From Rhodococcoides fascians NBRC 12155 = LMG 3623 (GTDB lineage: Bacteria; Actinomycetota; Actinomycetes; Mycobacteriales; Mycobacteriaceae): DNA of 64,000 bases. The position numbers and the translations under genes were made by a program. The notes beneath the pieces are model-generated. The model worked only from the letters and a program-made list of their open reading frames with translations. It did not search any database and was not told where the DNA came from. Shown here piece by piece: positions 27,161 to 36,266 of this stretch; position 1 is the first letter of the stretch, and every line of letters starts with the position of its first letter. Where the stretch lies: assembly GCF_001894785.1 (NCBI RefSeq), contig NZ_BCWW01000004.1, positions 293,123-357,122 on the forward strand, written 5' to 3'.

Positions 27161-27203
27161 TCCTCACCGTTGTTTCGTCACTGTGACGAAACAACGGTGA
27201 GGA
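27161..27203. repeat. perfect 20-bp inverted repeat
   Basis: Arms 27161-27180 and 27184-27203 are exact reverse complements with only CTG between them. No U-tract follows on either strand. It lies in a 438-bp gap between the TPM gene start and the VOC gene stop. The rest of that gap (to 27520) shows no recognisable gene on either strand. Confidence 0.85.
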
Positions 27204-27520
27204 AAGAGCAGAGAGGGAGAGGGTGCCGTCCGGTCCGCAGTGCGCCGATCTCATGACAGCGGGCAGTCAGCGGGCCGGCTGCGATAGCTGTCGACCGGAA
27301 GCCCGTCACGATTCCCGCAGGCATTTCGATACCACCGGGACGCGTCGACGCAGACTTCAAACAACGAAGAGCTTCAGCCGAATCGACTGCGTCGGAGAAA
27401 GTTGTTGGAATGCAGCGAACTACGAGTTGATCTCAGCGAACTGCAGGTCAACAGTTTGCCGATAATCAACATTATGTCAGGTACTGTCCTGAACGTTCGA
27501 TCGACCTGGGTAATCGGTTG

Positions 27521-27967
27521 TCACTGCGGCGGCTCCATGAATTCGATCGTCTCTCCGTGTGGACCCACCGCGTACATCACGCGGGTGCCCACCTTTGCCC
27601 CGCCGGCAATAGGTTGAGGAGTTCCCTGCGCCGTCCACCCGAAGTTCGCGATTCGCGTCAGGACCGCGTCGATGTTGTCGACCTCGAAGGCAAGATGCGC
27701 GAAACCAGGATCGTGTGGTCGAGAGGATCCCTGCTCTCCCTGGACGTTGCGATATTCCAGCAGTTCGATCGTCTGACCCGCAACGGATACCACCGCCATC
27801 CGGACTGTAGCCCCGTGCGCTCCGGTGACCTCTCCCAGAAACTCTCCACCCATCTCACCGGTACGTTCGAGGACCGCGCCGAGACCATCGATCCAGAACC
27901 GAAGGGCGTCATCGAGGGAACCGACGGCGAAGCCGACGTGGTCGGAGCGAAGGATTCTGAACGACAT
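27521..27967 (-). CDS. VOC (glyoxalase/bleomycin resistance/dioxygenase) family protein
   Basis: 148 residues with the paired beta-alpha-beta-beta-beta modules of the VOC fold. HVGFAVGSLDDALRFW gives the first metal-ligand-type histidine. TIELLEY, HLAFEVDNIDAV and the terminal ETIEFMEP give the other usual ligand positions (Glu, His, Glu). It may be a methylmalonyl-CoA epimerase, lyase or dioxygenase relative; the substrate cannot be read from sequence. It starts at ATG 27967, just after a relic of an acyl-CoA dehydrogenase, so it may once have belonged to an acyl-CoA catabolic operon. Confidence 0.85.
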   Translation of the reverse strand: MSFRILRSDHVGFAVGSLDDALRFWIDGLGAVLERTGEMGGEFLGEVTGAHGATVRMAVVSVAGQTIELLEYRNVQGEQGSSRPHDPGFAHLAFEVDNIDAVLTRIANFGWTAQGTPQPIAGGAKVGTRVMYAVGPHGETIEFMEPPQ

Positions 27968-27992
27968 GCCAGGAGCCTACGCCTGGCATGTT

Positions 27993-28095
27993 TCACGAAT
28001 TGCGCTTCTGTTCGGCTCTCATCAGTCCGCCTCCGACGATCAACCGCTGGATCTCACCGGTCCCCTCGTGCAGCCGCGGCAGAATCAGCGAGCTC
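27993..28095 (-). pseudogene. C-terminal relic of an acyl-CoA dehydrogenase
   Basis: The minus strand reads LHEGTGEIQRLIVGGGLM and then a TGA at 27993-27995. This is the characteristic C-terminal end of acyl-CoA dehydrogenases (EGTxEIQR). The frame has no start and loses similarity after about 30 codons, where the SDR gene (stop at 28107) begins. The remaining 350 or so residues are absent, so a deletion or rearrangement probably placed the SDR gene here. Confidence 0.6.
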
Positions 28096-28106
28096 CACCA
28101 ACTTGG

Positions 28107-28946
28107 TTACTCCGGAAAATCCGCGCTCCGAGACAGCCTTTCGTTCGACCGGATGTCGCCCAAGTTTTGTTCCAGCGCACCGATCACGGCGTCGTACCCG
28201 CTGTTGCCCAGGATCAGTCGGCGTGGCGGCGGGTCCTGAGCCATCGCTTGAATCACCGCACGGGCACCACGATACGGATCGCCCGGCTGCACCCCGTTCA
28301 TGTCGACGAAATCGGCACGAACCTGTTCCAGCATGTCGTGGTAATCCGGAATCGCTTCCGCGACAGGCTCGTCGGCGAATCCAGCGTAGGCGTTGGTGCG
28401 AAAAGCCCCTGGTTCGACCGCCAACACGGAGATGCCGTGCTCGGCAACCTCCTGGCGCAGAGCGTCTGTGACGGCTTCGATCGCGTATTTCGTAGCGCTG
28501 TAGTAGCCGAATCCGACCGCCGCCAGAAGTCCGGCCACTGAGGATACGTTGACGATCCACCCACTTCTGCGGGTGCGCATTCCTGGTAGCACGGCTCGCG
28601 TAACGGACAGTACTGCAAAGAAATTCAGCTCGAACATTGCCCGGATCGAGGCTTCGTCCATTCCCTCGATCGATCCGTACCAGCCGCGACCGGCGTTGTT
28701 GACCAGCACGTCGATACCGCCGAAATGCTCTTCGGCCATTCGTACCGCCTGCAGTACCTGTGCCGCGTCCGTGACATCCATGGGCACGACGAGAACGCGG
28801 TCACCATACTGATCGGCCCACGACGCCAGTTCCCCTGGACGCCGCGCCGTGAGTACCACGCGGTCCCCCGCGCCCAAAGCCACCTCGGCGTACGCCATGC
28901 CGAAGCCGCCTGGGGTGCCACCGGTGATGAACCATCGCTTGCTCAT
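28107..28946 (-). CDS. short-chain dehydrogenase/reductase
   Basis: 279 residues, classical SDR. The NAD(P)-binding motif is TGGTPGGFG; the NNAG motif is in VLVNNAGRGWYG. The catalytic Ser is in NVSSVAG and the Tyr/Lys in YYSATKYA. RR follows the second strand (VVLTARRPGEL), which suggests NADP(H). The substrate is unknown. Its start overlaps the end of the SnoaL-like gene by four bases (ATGA), so the two are translated together. Confidence 0.9.
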   Translation of the reverse strand: MSKRWFITGGTPGGFGMAYAEVALGAGDRVVLTARRPGELASWADQYGDRVLVVPMDVTDAAQVLQAVRMAEEHFGGIDVLVNNAGRGWYGSIEGMDEASIRAMFELNFFAVLSVTRAVLPGMRTRRSGWIVNVSSVAGLLAAVGFGYYSATKYAIEAVTDALRQEVAEHGISVLAVEPGAFRTNAYAGFADEPVAEAIPDYHDMLEQVRADFVDMNGVQPGDPYRGARAVIQAMAQDPPPRRLILGNSGYDAVIGALEQNLGDIRSNERLSRSADFPE

Positions 28947-29287
28947 GGCTCGATCACCAACCGGTTGATCAGCGCGCCGTCCAGAGTGAAACGGTAGTGC
29001 AGGTCGACGACTCCCCCGGGAAAATTGCCTTCCAGGTGCTGCGTGACGTCGACGGTCGTGCCGGTCGCGGTCGCTCCCGTGAACTCCGTTGTGTAGGTGT
29101 ACTCACTCTCATTGACCGAGGCGGTCAACCATGCCTCGATCTCGTCGCGGCCAGAGTGATCACGACCCTCATCGGTCACGACGGCATCTGCGGTGAACAC
29201 GGTGATCACTCGAGCGCCTTGTCGGGCGTCGAGTGCGGTCATGAACTTCTTCACGTTGTCCGGGAGTGCATCCCATTCTGTGGTCAT
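28943..29287 (-). CDS. SnoaL-like (NTF2-fold) protein
   Basis: 114 residues with the cone-shaped NTF2-like fold pattern: an N-terminal helix pair (VKKFMTALDARQGARVITVFTADA), an acidic loop (VVTDEGRDHSGRDEIEAW) and four strands. Members are ketosteroid-isomerase-like enzymes or small-molecule binding proteins. The four-base overlap with the downstream SDR gene suggests both act on the same compound. Catalytic residues cannot be assigned with confidence. Confidence 0.82.
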   Translation of the reverse strand: MTTEWDALPDNVKKFMTALDARQGARVITVFTADAVVTDEGRDHSGRDEIEAWLTASVNESEYTYTTEFTGATATGTTVDVTQHLEGNFPGGVVDLHYRFTLDGALINRLVIEP

Positions 29288-29400
29288 GACACCACGGTGA
29301 TGCCTCCCCCAGGGGGAAGGTCAATACCGGATCGGCAAACCGGTGTTCATGACCGACACTCGCCCCGGCGCCCCGTCGACTCACGCTGGTACCCAGGACG

Positions 29401-30618
29401 TCAAGCGGCGGACCGTGGCTTGCTCAGCAGCAAGCGTGCAGTCAGCCCGGCCAGGAGCGCCCAGAAGGCAGCGCTGACACCGACGATGACTGTGCCGGAC
29501 GCGGCGGTCACAAAAGTGATGACGACGGGGATTCGCTCTACCGGATCAGCGAACGCGGCGGTCAACGACGCGGCGAGTGTCCCGAGTAGGGCGAGTCCGG
29601 CGACCGCGGCAATGACACCGACGGGGGCAAGTGCAACGAGTGTGCCGAACGACGCCGACGCCACGCCGAGCAACATCAGGACGATTCCCGCAGTCAGACT
29701 TGCAATCCATCGGCGAGTGCGATCCACACCCGCGTCCGGCCCGGCAGCCAGGGCGGCGCTGATTGCCGCCAGGTTGATCGCATGCCCGCCGGCGGTCGCA
29801 CCGAGCAGGGTGCCTGCGCCGGTCACAACCATCGATCGCCGCCACGGAACCTGGTAGCCGAGACCGGCCATGACCGCTACACCCGGGACGTTCTGAGAAG
29901 CCATGGTCACGAGGTACAGCGGAAGTGCGATCCCGACGACACCCGCGACGGTGAACGTCGGCGAAGTCAAATGGACCCGAGGTACGAGGTCCGCCGGGCC
30001 GACCGTGGTTTCGCCGGCCGCCACCGCGATCCCGATGACGACTGCGGCGGCAAGAAAGGCGAGGGGCGCGGCCCAACGGGGCGAGAACCGAAGTGCAACA
30101 AGCCAAGTCAGGACAACGGGGGCGACAGCGATCGGGTTCACAGCCAACCCGGTGACCGGGCCGAGACAGAGCTGCAGGAGGACCCCGGCGAGCATGGCTT
30201 GGGCAAGCGAGGTGTGTATGCGGGTGACCAGCGCCGCGAGCTGGGGTACCAAACCGGTGAGGACGATCAGCACCCCCGTGACAAGGAACGCCCCCACCGC
30301 GGCGGGCCAACCGCCATCGACGGTGCCGGTGGTCGCGAGCAGGGCCGCGCCGGGGGTGGACCAGGCGGCGGTGATCGGCAGCCGAGTCTGCCAGGAAAGG
30401 ACGATGCAGGCCAGACCCATGACGACGCTGACAGCGAGCAGGCCGCTGGCGGCCTGCTCGTAGTTTGCTCCTACCGCTGTCAGGCCGCTCAGGACTACAA
30501 CGAACGAACTGGTGAACCCGACCAAGGCCGAGACCACGCCTGCCGTGATCGGTGGCGCCAGTCCACCCGTCTTACGTGCATCAGAATCGGCGATATCACG
30601 CGGTGGGGTGTGGCTCAT
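29401..30618 (-). CDS. benE: BenE-family benzoate/proton symporter-like transporter
   Basis: 405 residues with about 11-12 hydrophobic segments. Family features include the N-terminal PPITAGVVSALVGFTSSF, TRLPITAAWSTPGAALL and the NVPGVAVMAGLGY segment, which are typical of BenE. BenE proteins import benzoate or similar aromatic acids. No benzoate catabolic gene is in the window, so the substrate is uncertain. The ATG at 30618 has AGGAG upstream on the minus strand. Confidence 0.88.
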   Translation of the reverse strand: MSHTPPRDIADSDARKTGGLAPPITAGVVSALVGFTSSFVVVLSGLTAVGANYEQAASGLLAVSVVMGLACIVLSWQTRLPITAAWSTPGAALLATTGTVDGGWPAAVGAFLVTGVLIVLTGLVPQLAALVTRIHTSLAQAMLAGVLLQLCLGPVTGLAVNPIAVAPVVLTWLVALRFSPRWAAPLAFLAAAVVIGIAVAAGETTVGPADLVPRVHLTSPTFTVAGVVGIALPLYLVTMASQNVPGVAVMAGLGYQVPWRRSMVVTGAGTLLGATAGGHAINLAAISAALAAGPDAGVDRTRRWIASLTAGIVLMLLGVASASFGTLVALAPVGVIAAVAGLALLGTLAASLTAAFADPVERIPVVITFVTAASGTVIVGVSAAFWALLAGLTARLLLSKPRSAA

Positions 30619-30944
30619 GGTTCTCCTCGGCTCGGTGGGAGCCCAGGCGCGCGGCAGACGTCAACAGACGAGGCCGCTTCCCGATGGTGATCCATCCCCA
30701 GCGCCAGTCACGGCCCGACCACAGGGTAGACCGAAACTACGGACCATCGGTACCGGAGCAACCGTGACCGCTTCATCCCATGGAGCAACCCGACGCGCAC
30801 CACCCGAACCATCTTGGGTGCCATTGATGCTTTCGCCCGGTATCGAAAAGACTGTGCGCGTTGCGAACCCGGGCAGTCCTCGGTGGGCGGCCGACGAAAT
30901 CCGTGCCGCCGCCGAAGAGGGCCACGATTCTATCGGTCGCAGTG
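30619..30944. other. 326-bp intergenic region, no gene recognised
   Basis: It lies between the start of the BenE gene and the stop of the broken membrane-protein gene. It must contain the BenE promoter. Open frames here show no family resemblance on either strand and no strong hairpin was seen. Confidence 0.6.
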
Positions 30945-32042
30945 TCATTCCGGGTCGTTCGAGCGTGCCTGCGTCTCTTCGATCCGTTGCCTCTGCCGCA
31001 CACCGTATGCGGCTTCGGTGACTGCGCGATCGTCTTCGAGGCCCGAACCGAGCGCCCCACCGATGGTCGCAATGGACGCGAGTAGCCAAGCGAGACTGAG
31101 GTAATCGGAAAAGCCGACCGCGTGTCCGAGGGTGCTGGACAGCAGTCCCGGAGGAAGTGTGAGACACGCGGTCCCCAGCAGCATGCAGAACAGGGCTATG
31201 TGGAGGACGACAACGCCGATCACCAACGTCACGGCTGTCGCTGCGTTGTACAGCACAGATCTGTCTCGCTCTTCGGGTGATTTCGGCCGCTCCCACAATT
31301 CGTGATCGAGAATCAGCCACAGAACCATCGCCGCAATGGAGAGAATCGTCGCCGCGCACATTCGCCATGGGCCCATTGTGTCGGCGAACAACCAAATCGT
31401 GCTGGTAGCCAGCGCGAACGCTCCGGTGGCAAACGCTCCGACCAGCACTTTCGACAGCCCTGTCACGAGCCGCCACGGCCGGTTCGCCCGCACCATCCCC
31501 GACAACAGCCGCAACCGTCGAAGTCCCGACGGTGCGAAGAAGCGTGTTCCGCCCTCGATGTTCTCGCTGGGAAACCGCGATTGTGCGCCGGGTGGGGCTA
31601 GTTCCGGTTCACCCACGGCACAGGCGATTGCCAGTTCGGTCACCGTGCGGACGCGGTCCTCGATACGCACACCACCCACCGCTGCAACGGAGATGAGTGC
31701 GAACAATCGTTCGGCGCTGACGTCGGCCACCACCGGCATGGTGTCTTCTCGCCGTGGCAGATCGGTGAGGTACACGACGATTTCTGCGTCTTCCGAAGAC
31801 GGATCGACAGCGTCGATAACGTCCGCCAAGTCCGCTTGCTATCCAGAGAGGTACGGCTTACTGCGTACTCGCGACGTCCATCTGCGCTCGCGGTGGTCTC
31901 TGCTTCGTAAGTGTTGCGGTAGGTGCGCAGCCACCCGGTGTGCGAGCGCAGTGGGTTTGCCGGGATCAGCGATCAATAACACCGAAGCCGGTTCGCCTGC
32001 GGAACCCGCTCGATCCACCTGGTTGTGGTCGATCCCCGACAC
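30945..32042 (-). pseudogene. membrane protein gene interrupted by an in-frame amber codon
   Basis: A single minus-strand frame runs from GTG 32042 to the stop at 30945 except for one TAG at 31839-31841. Before it, 67 codons contain a Rossmann-like first strand (VLLIADPGKPTALAHRVA). After it, the same frame continues without a gap through VVYLTDLPRRE and PVVADVS to a C-terminal half with about four membrane segments. The two halves together look like one conserved actinobacterial membrane protein of about 365 residues and unknown function. The downstream part could be started from TTG at 31829. A sequencing error, a true nonsense mutation or reinitiation are all possible. Confidence 0.65.
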
Positions 32043-32189
32043 CGCTCTATTCTAACCAGTCAGGTCCGATCCGGGAACCCTCTGGCTCGAGAATTCCTGA
32101 GGCTCGGCGAATTCGGCATCGGTTCACCGAACCGATGTCCGCACAAAGGTTTTCGCTGCTCGCTCGGTCGCCGGCTCACACGCGGATTG

Positions 32190-33134
32190 TCACGATGTCT
32201 CCACTCCGGACCATCTCATGATTCGCAGGGCGCGCAGGGTATTCCACCTATTCGGACGCCCATCGCCATTCTCGATCGGAAAGTGGGCCGCACCGGCGTG
32301 AGTTCTGTCCAGCAGCCAAGTGCCGTCGTCACACTGTCTCGACCGGATGTGTTCGATTGCCGCCGTCAATCTCGGGTCGACGAAAGATCCAGCGGTTCGG
32401 AAGTAGTCGACTCCACGAAGCAGGTCGTAATGCCACCAGGTCGGAAAGGAGAAAAGCAACCAGTTCGGTTCGACGAGCTCCCCCGTGCTCACCCTCCTGG
32501 CCAGCCGGCGTTCCAGAAGGTACTCCTCGCCTCGGTGGCGTGCAGCACTCGACGCGGGAGTGCCGCCCGTGGCTCGTTCGTGCTCGAGCAACCCTTCGAG
32601 CACACAGATAGTCGAGTGAAAAGACCCGCGAGTCGATCCGTACTCCGCCTCGCAGTTCCAGCCGCCGTCGGCGAGCTGATCTTTCACCAGTCCGGTGACG
32701 ATAGCGTCGACGTCGACTCCGAAATATGCACCCACGGCGACGGTCCTCCCGTTGATGCAGGGCTCGACTTCACCGTCGAAGAACCGTTGGCCTGCGTGTT
32801 CCCACCGGCAATTCCGGCGCACCGCCTCGATGGCGGTCCGTACTTCACCTGCGTACGGGTCGACACCCATCTCGCGCAGCAACGTCAACGAATGAAGCGT
32901 CGAAGTCCACGGCTGCCCTCCTGAGAAATCGCCGTCGAAACCCGATGGGAAGCAAGCACCTCCGGCCCACAGGCCGTTGGGGTCGCGTGCAGCAAGCAAA
33001 CGAGCGCCCCAGCCTTCGTACACAATTCGGTTGCGCTCACTCGCCACATCAGCAGGCGGCGCGTCGTGCAGATCGCGCAGGACCTGCCATCGAATCGCTG
33101 GATCGGAATCGAGCAGCCACTCGTCGCTGACCAT
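32190..33134 (-). CDS. squalene-cyclase/prenyltransferase-like alpha-toroid protein
   Basis: 314 residues. Short repeats of the alpha/alpha-toroid type recur: DPNGLWAGG, QLADGGWNC and QCDDGTWLLD, each a QW-like D-G-x-W turn. The protein is half the length of squalene-hopene cyclases and I see no DxDD acid motif, so it is probably not a cyclase. Similar short actinobacterial proteins are annotated as squalene cyclase-like without known activity. It is predicted soluble. The ATG at 33134 lacks a clear ribosome site. Confidence 0.75.
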   Translation of the reverse strand: MVSDEWLLDSDPAIRWQVLRDLHDAPPADVASERNRIVYEGWGARLLAARDPNGLWAGGACFPSGFDGDFSGGQPWTSTLHSLTLLREMGVDPYAGEVRTAIEAVRRNCRWEHAGQRFFDGEVEPCINGRTVAVGAYFGVDVDAIVTGLVKDQLADGGWNCEAEYGSTRGSFHSTICVLEGLLEHERATGGTPASSAARHRGEEYLLERRLARRVSTGELVEPNWLLFSFPTWWHYDLLRGVDYFRTAGSFVDPRLTAAIEHIRSRQCDDGTWLLDRTHAGAAHFPIENGDGRPNRWNTLRALRIMRWSGVETS

Positions 33135-33506
33135 GAAGGCGAGGCTAGCAATGAAATCGATTTTTTCGGCGCTGTGTGCGGACGGGTCATCGGGTATTCT
33201 CTACGTTCCGAATTTCTGCGGAATTGCCGAGACAATTGGTGAAGACATCCGACTCGCTGCACGTGATTCTCGGGGAGGGTCCGAGTCGGAAAATGTATTG
33301 CTGGCCCAGTTGTTTTTCGGCCCCATCGAAGCTCGCGTTCTCCGTGGCGGAGATGTCTCTGACCGCAACCATTGTCGACTGTCCGAAGGCGGCGTGCTTC
33401 TGACAATTGGGTTACTGCCCGCTCGTGTTCGAACCCATCGAACTCGGTGGCCGAATAACATTGGCCCGAGCCGCTCGAACACCGAGCGACGCAGATCGGA
33501 GGGCCG
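33135..33506. other. 372-bp divergent intergenic region
   Basis: It separates the toroid-protein gene (minus) from the GGDEF-EAL gene (plus) and should hold both promoters. It is somewhat AT-richer than its surroundings. Open frames on both strands lack any family resemblance. Confidence 0.6.
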
Positions 33507-35702
33507 ATGTTCGATGCTGCCGACGATGTGATGTCGCTTCGGCAATTTCTGGAGCGATCGCCGGACTTCGTCGCACTCGCCGACCTGACGGGCACAGTTC
33601 TCCACATCAACCCAGCAGGCTTGGAACTCATCGGCGTGTCCGACTGGGCCGAGGCATCGACACTGCCGGCTTTGGATTTCCTCACTGCGGACGGCCGTGA
33701 GCGCGCCGAGGAGATCGGTACGGCGCTGCGTTCCGAGGGAAGGTGGGACGGCTACTGCGAACTACGCCATCACGGGACCGGTGCAGGTATTCCGGTCGTG
33801 GTCTCGGCATACGTCGTTCACACCCCGGACGGCCGACCTGACGTCGTCGCCTCGATCATCCGGCATCGGCACACCGTCGAACAACGTAATGCCCGGATGG
33901 CGGCCGATGCCGTTACCGCCAGCCGACATGCACAGGAGCAAAAAGCCCTGGCCGACCTCAGTCGGTTCGCAGTCGTCGCCGAGCTGTCGGAGCTGTTGAC
34001 TGCAGCCACCGCCACTGCCGCCACGTTGATGGGTGTGGGAAATTCCGCCATCGCGCACCTCGAGAATTCCACCGATCCTTACTTGACCATGGATGCCGCG
34101 AGCGGTTCGCTCGGTATTCGTCGGGACGTTCCTTCCGGCGACGGCTCCATGACCGGGTACGCACTCGCTCACGAACAGCCAGTGATTTGCAGCAACCGCG
34201 GCGACGAAAGCCGGTTTCGTACAGACACGATGGCGGAGCTCGGACTGCGCAGCGGTGTGGCAGTACCGATCATGACTGCGGTTGGAGACGCCTGGGGAGT
34301 CCTCTCGATCCACAGTGTGGAAGCACGGCTGTATCGCGAACAGGAAGTCTCGTTCCTCAGCTCCGTCGCGGGTATCGTCTCCGCGGCACTTCGACGAATG
34401 GAACTGGAAAGCCAACTCCGACGGCGCAGCACCCACGACGCACTCACCGGGTTGCCCAATCGCACTTTCGCCTACGACGTCCTCGACACCGCTCTGGCTC
34501 GGGCACGCTTTCAGTCCGATACTTTGGCCCTCCTTCTGCTGGATATCGACGACTTCAAAATCATCAACGACAGCCTTGGCCACGACGCCGGAGACAGGGC
34601 GCTGGTGAAATTCGTGGAGCGACTGGTGTCCGCAACGAGCGCGACCGACACCATTGCTCGTCTCGGCGGGGACGAATTCCTGATCATCTGCGAAGGGGTG
34701 CGCACTGTGGAACGAGCGGAGGAGATCGCGCGACACATCGCCCGCACCATCGCGAAACCATTCGCTGCCGAGGACGTCCCCATCCCCCTCAGTGCCAGCA
34801 TCGGTGTCGCTGTCTCCGACTCGAATTCGACAAGGCATGAGCTGATTCACCGGGCAGATCTGGCAATGTACCGCGCCAAGGACAGCGGAACCGGTGGCCA
34901 TGCAGTTTTCGACCCGGGAGACCTGTACGACGCCGACCGGATCAGATCGCTGTCGGTCGACCTGCGCGCGGCATTGAGCTCGAACGAACTCACCATGGCA
35001 TACCAACCTCTGGTGGACATCTCGACGCGTGAGGTCGTTGCAGTCGAGGCGCTCGCCCGCTGGAATCATCACGATCTAGGGCCTGTCGAGCCGACCGAAT
35101 TCGTCGCAGTCGCCGAGAGAACAGGTCTCGCAACACCATTGGGCGCGTGGGCGCTCCGCGTCGCGTGCAGCGACGCAGTGCGGTGGCGCGCATTCTCCGA
35201 CGTCGTGGTGCGCGTCAACGTCAGTGCGCTTCAACTGCGCGACCACGAGTTTCCGACGCAGGTCGCCACTGTTCTGGCTGACACCGGCCTACCACCGAAC
35301 GCATTGGGTCTGGAAGTGACCGAAACAGTATGGGTCGCAGACACCGAACGAGTGGCGAATACCGTTGCTGCGCTGCACGCAATGGGTGTGTCCTTGCTCC
35401 TCGACGATATGGGTAAAGGGCACAGTTCCATGTCGTATCTGGACCGGTACCCGATGTTCGAGAGCTTCAAGATCGACAAGTCATACGTGGCCCGGTTGCC
35501 CGCCGTCCGCGCCAGGGCAATAATCTCGGCGATCGTTGCACTCGCCCGCGCGTTCGACGTCACAGTCGTCGGCGAAGGCGTCGAAACCGAAGAACAACTC
35601 GAAGCACTCGCCGCAACAGGATGCGACGTAGCTCAGGGATTCCTGCTCGGACGTCCGATGAGCGCCGCAGCAATCACCGATCTGCTGCTGTCTTCTCAGT
35701 GA
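33507..35702 (+). CDS. PAS-GAF-GGDEF-EAL cyclic-di-GMP signalling protein
   Basis: 731 residues, no membrane segment. Residues about 10-115 form a PAS domain (SPDFVALADLTGTVLHINP), about 150-295 a GAF domain, about 305-465 a diguanylate cyclase with an intact LGGDEF loop, and about 480-730 a phosphodiesterase with EALAR and the downstream DDMGKGHSS loop. Both catalytic signatures look complete, so it may make and degrade cyclic-di-GMP, with PAS and GAF as sensors. The ATG at 33507 follows GGAGGG. It is a single gene. Confidence 0.92.
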   Translation: MFDAADDVMSLRQFLERSPDFVALADLTGTVLHINPAGLELIGVSDWAEASTLPALDFLTADGRERAEEIGTALRSEGRWDGYCELRHHGTGAGIPVVVSAYVVHTPDGRPDVVASIIRHRHTVEQRNARMAADAVTASRHAQEQKALADLSRFAVVAELSELLTAATATAATLMGVGNSAIAHLENSTDPYLTMDAASGSLGIRRDVPSGDGSMTGYALAHEQPVICSNRGDESRFRTDTMAELGLRSGVAVPIMTAVGDAWGVLSIHSVEARLYREQEVSFLSSVAGIVSAALRRMELESQLRRRSTHDALTGLPNRTFAYDVLDTALARARFQSDTLALLLLDIDDFKIINDSLGHDAGDRALVKFVERLVSATSATDTIARLGGDEFLIICEGVRTVERAEEIARHIARTIAKPFAAEDVPIPLSASIGVAVSDSNSTRHELIHRADLAMYRAKDSGTGGHAVFDPGDLYDADRIRSLSVDLRAALSSNELTMAYQPLVDISTREVVAVEALARWNHHDLGPVEPTEFVAVAERTGLATPLGAWALRVACSDAVRWRAFSDVVVRVNVSALQLRDHEFPTQVATVLADTGLPPNALGLEVTETVWVADTERVANTVAALHAMGVSLLLDDMGKGHSSMSYLDRYPMFESFKIDKSYVARLPAVRARAIISAIVALARAFDVTVVGEGVETEEQLEALAATGCDVAQGFLLGRPMSAAAITDLLLSSQ

Positions 35703-35706
35703 ACGA

Positions 35707-36225
35707 CTACCGACTCCACCGCGGTGGTGGGCTGACCGTCTGATCGTTTGTTACGCGTCGTGCACGCCGCTCCGTGAGTACGAGAAGTAGGCCGGGAATT
35801 CCGGCGACGGTCCATGGCGCTACCGCCCCGACAGTCGGAACCACCTGAAGCACTCCCAGTCCGCAGAAGTCCGATGAGTGTCCGCACACGATCGCGTCGT
35901 AGGGCGTTGCCACGAAGGAAATGGTCAGCGCCGTGGTGAGGAACGCCAGGACCCCGGTCGAGATGGCCGCCGCGAGCGCCTTCGGGGACGCACACAATCC
36001 GGTCCAACCCCACGCGAGAAGCGCTACGCAACATGTCACGCCGATCAGAGCGACAGCAGCGCCGACCTCACCGCCGTGACCGTCGACCCGTACGCCGGTC
36101 ACAAAACCGAGCTGAACGGCTCCGCCGGCCAATACGCCCGTGCCGATCAAGGGAAGTAATCCACGCAGAACACGCAACGGGCGTCTGCGGCGTGATGCGG
36201 AGAAGAAGATTCGCTCTCTTTCCAC
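35707..36225 (-). CDS. small four-helix membrane protein, divergent from helR
   Basis: 172 residues from GTG 36225. A basic N-terminus (SRRRRPLRVLRG) precedes four membrane segments; a loop near residue 120 has two cysteines (VCGHSSDFCG). The family is unknown to me. An upstream minus-strand promoter fits well: TTGCCG (36255-36260) inside the rifamycin-associated element, a 17-bp spacer, and TATACA (36232-36237). Transcription would begin at or near the GTG itself, that is, leaderless. A longer frame from 36390 would overlap helR and is less likely. It ends 4 bp after the convergent GGDEF-EAL gene. Confidence 0.65.
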   Translation of the reverse strand: MERERIFFSASRRRRPLRVLRGLLPLIGTGVLAGGAVQLGFVTGVRVDGHGGEVGAAVALIGVTCCVALLAWGWTGLCASPKALAAAISTGVLAFLTTALTISFVATPYDAIVCGHSSDFCGLGVLQVVPTVGAVAPWTVAGIPGLLLVLTERRARRVTNDQTVSPPPRWSR

Positions 36226-36231
36226 TTTCAA

Positions 36232-36260
36232 TGTATAGCTCACCCGGGGTCTTGCGGCAA
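36232..36260 (-). promoter_or_regulatory. promoter of the divergent membrane protein
   Basis: -35 TTGCCG and -10 TATACA with exactly 17 bp between; the -35 lies inside the rifamycin-associated element. The expected start site falls on the GTG at 36225. Confidence 0.55.
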
Positions 36261-36266
36261 GACCCC
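36246..36266. promoter_or_regulatory. rifamycin-associated element (RAE)
   Basis: Perfect palindrome with arms GGGGTCTTG and CAAGACCCC around CGG. It matches the published actinobacterial RAE core (CTTGCGGCAAG flanked by G and C runs), which marks promoters induced by rifamycins. On the plus strand TTGCGG within it is placed as a -35 element for helR. Confidence 0.88.
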
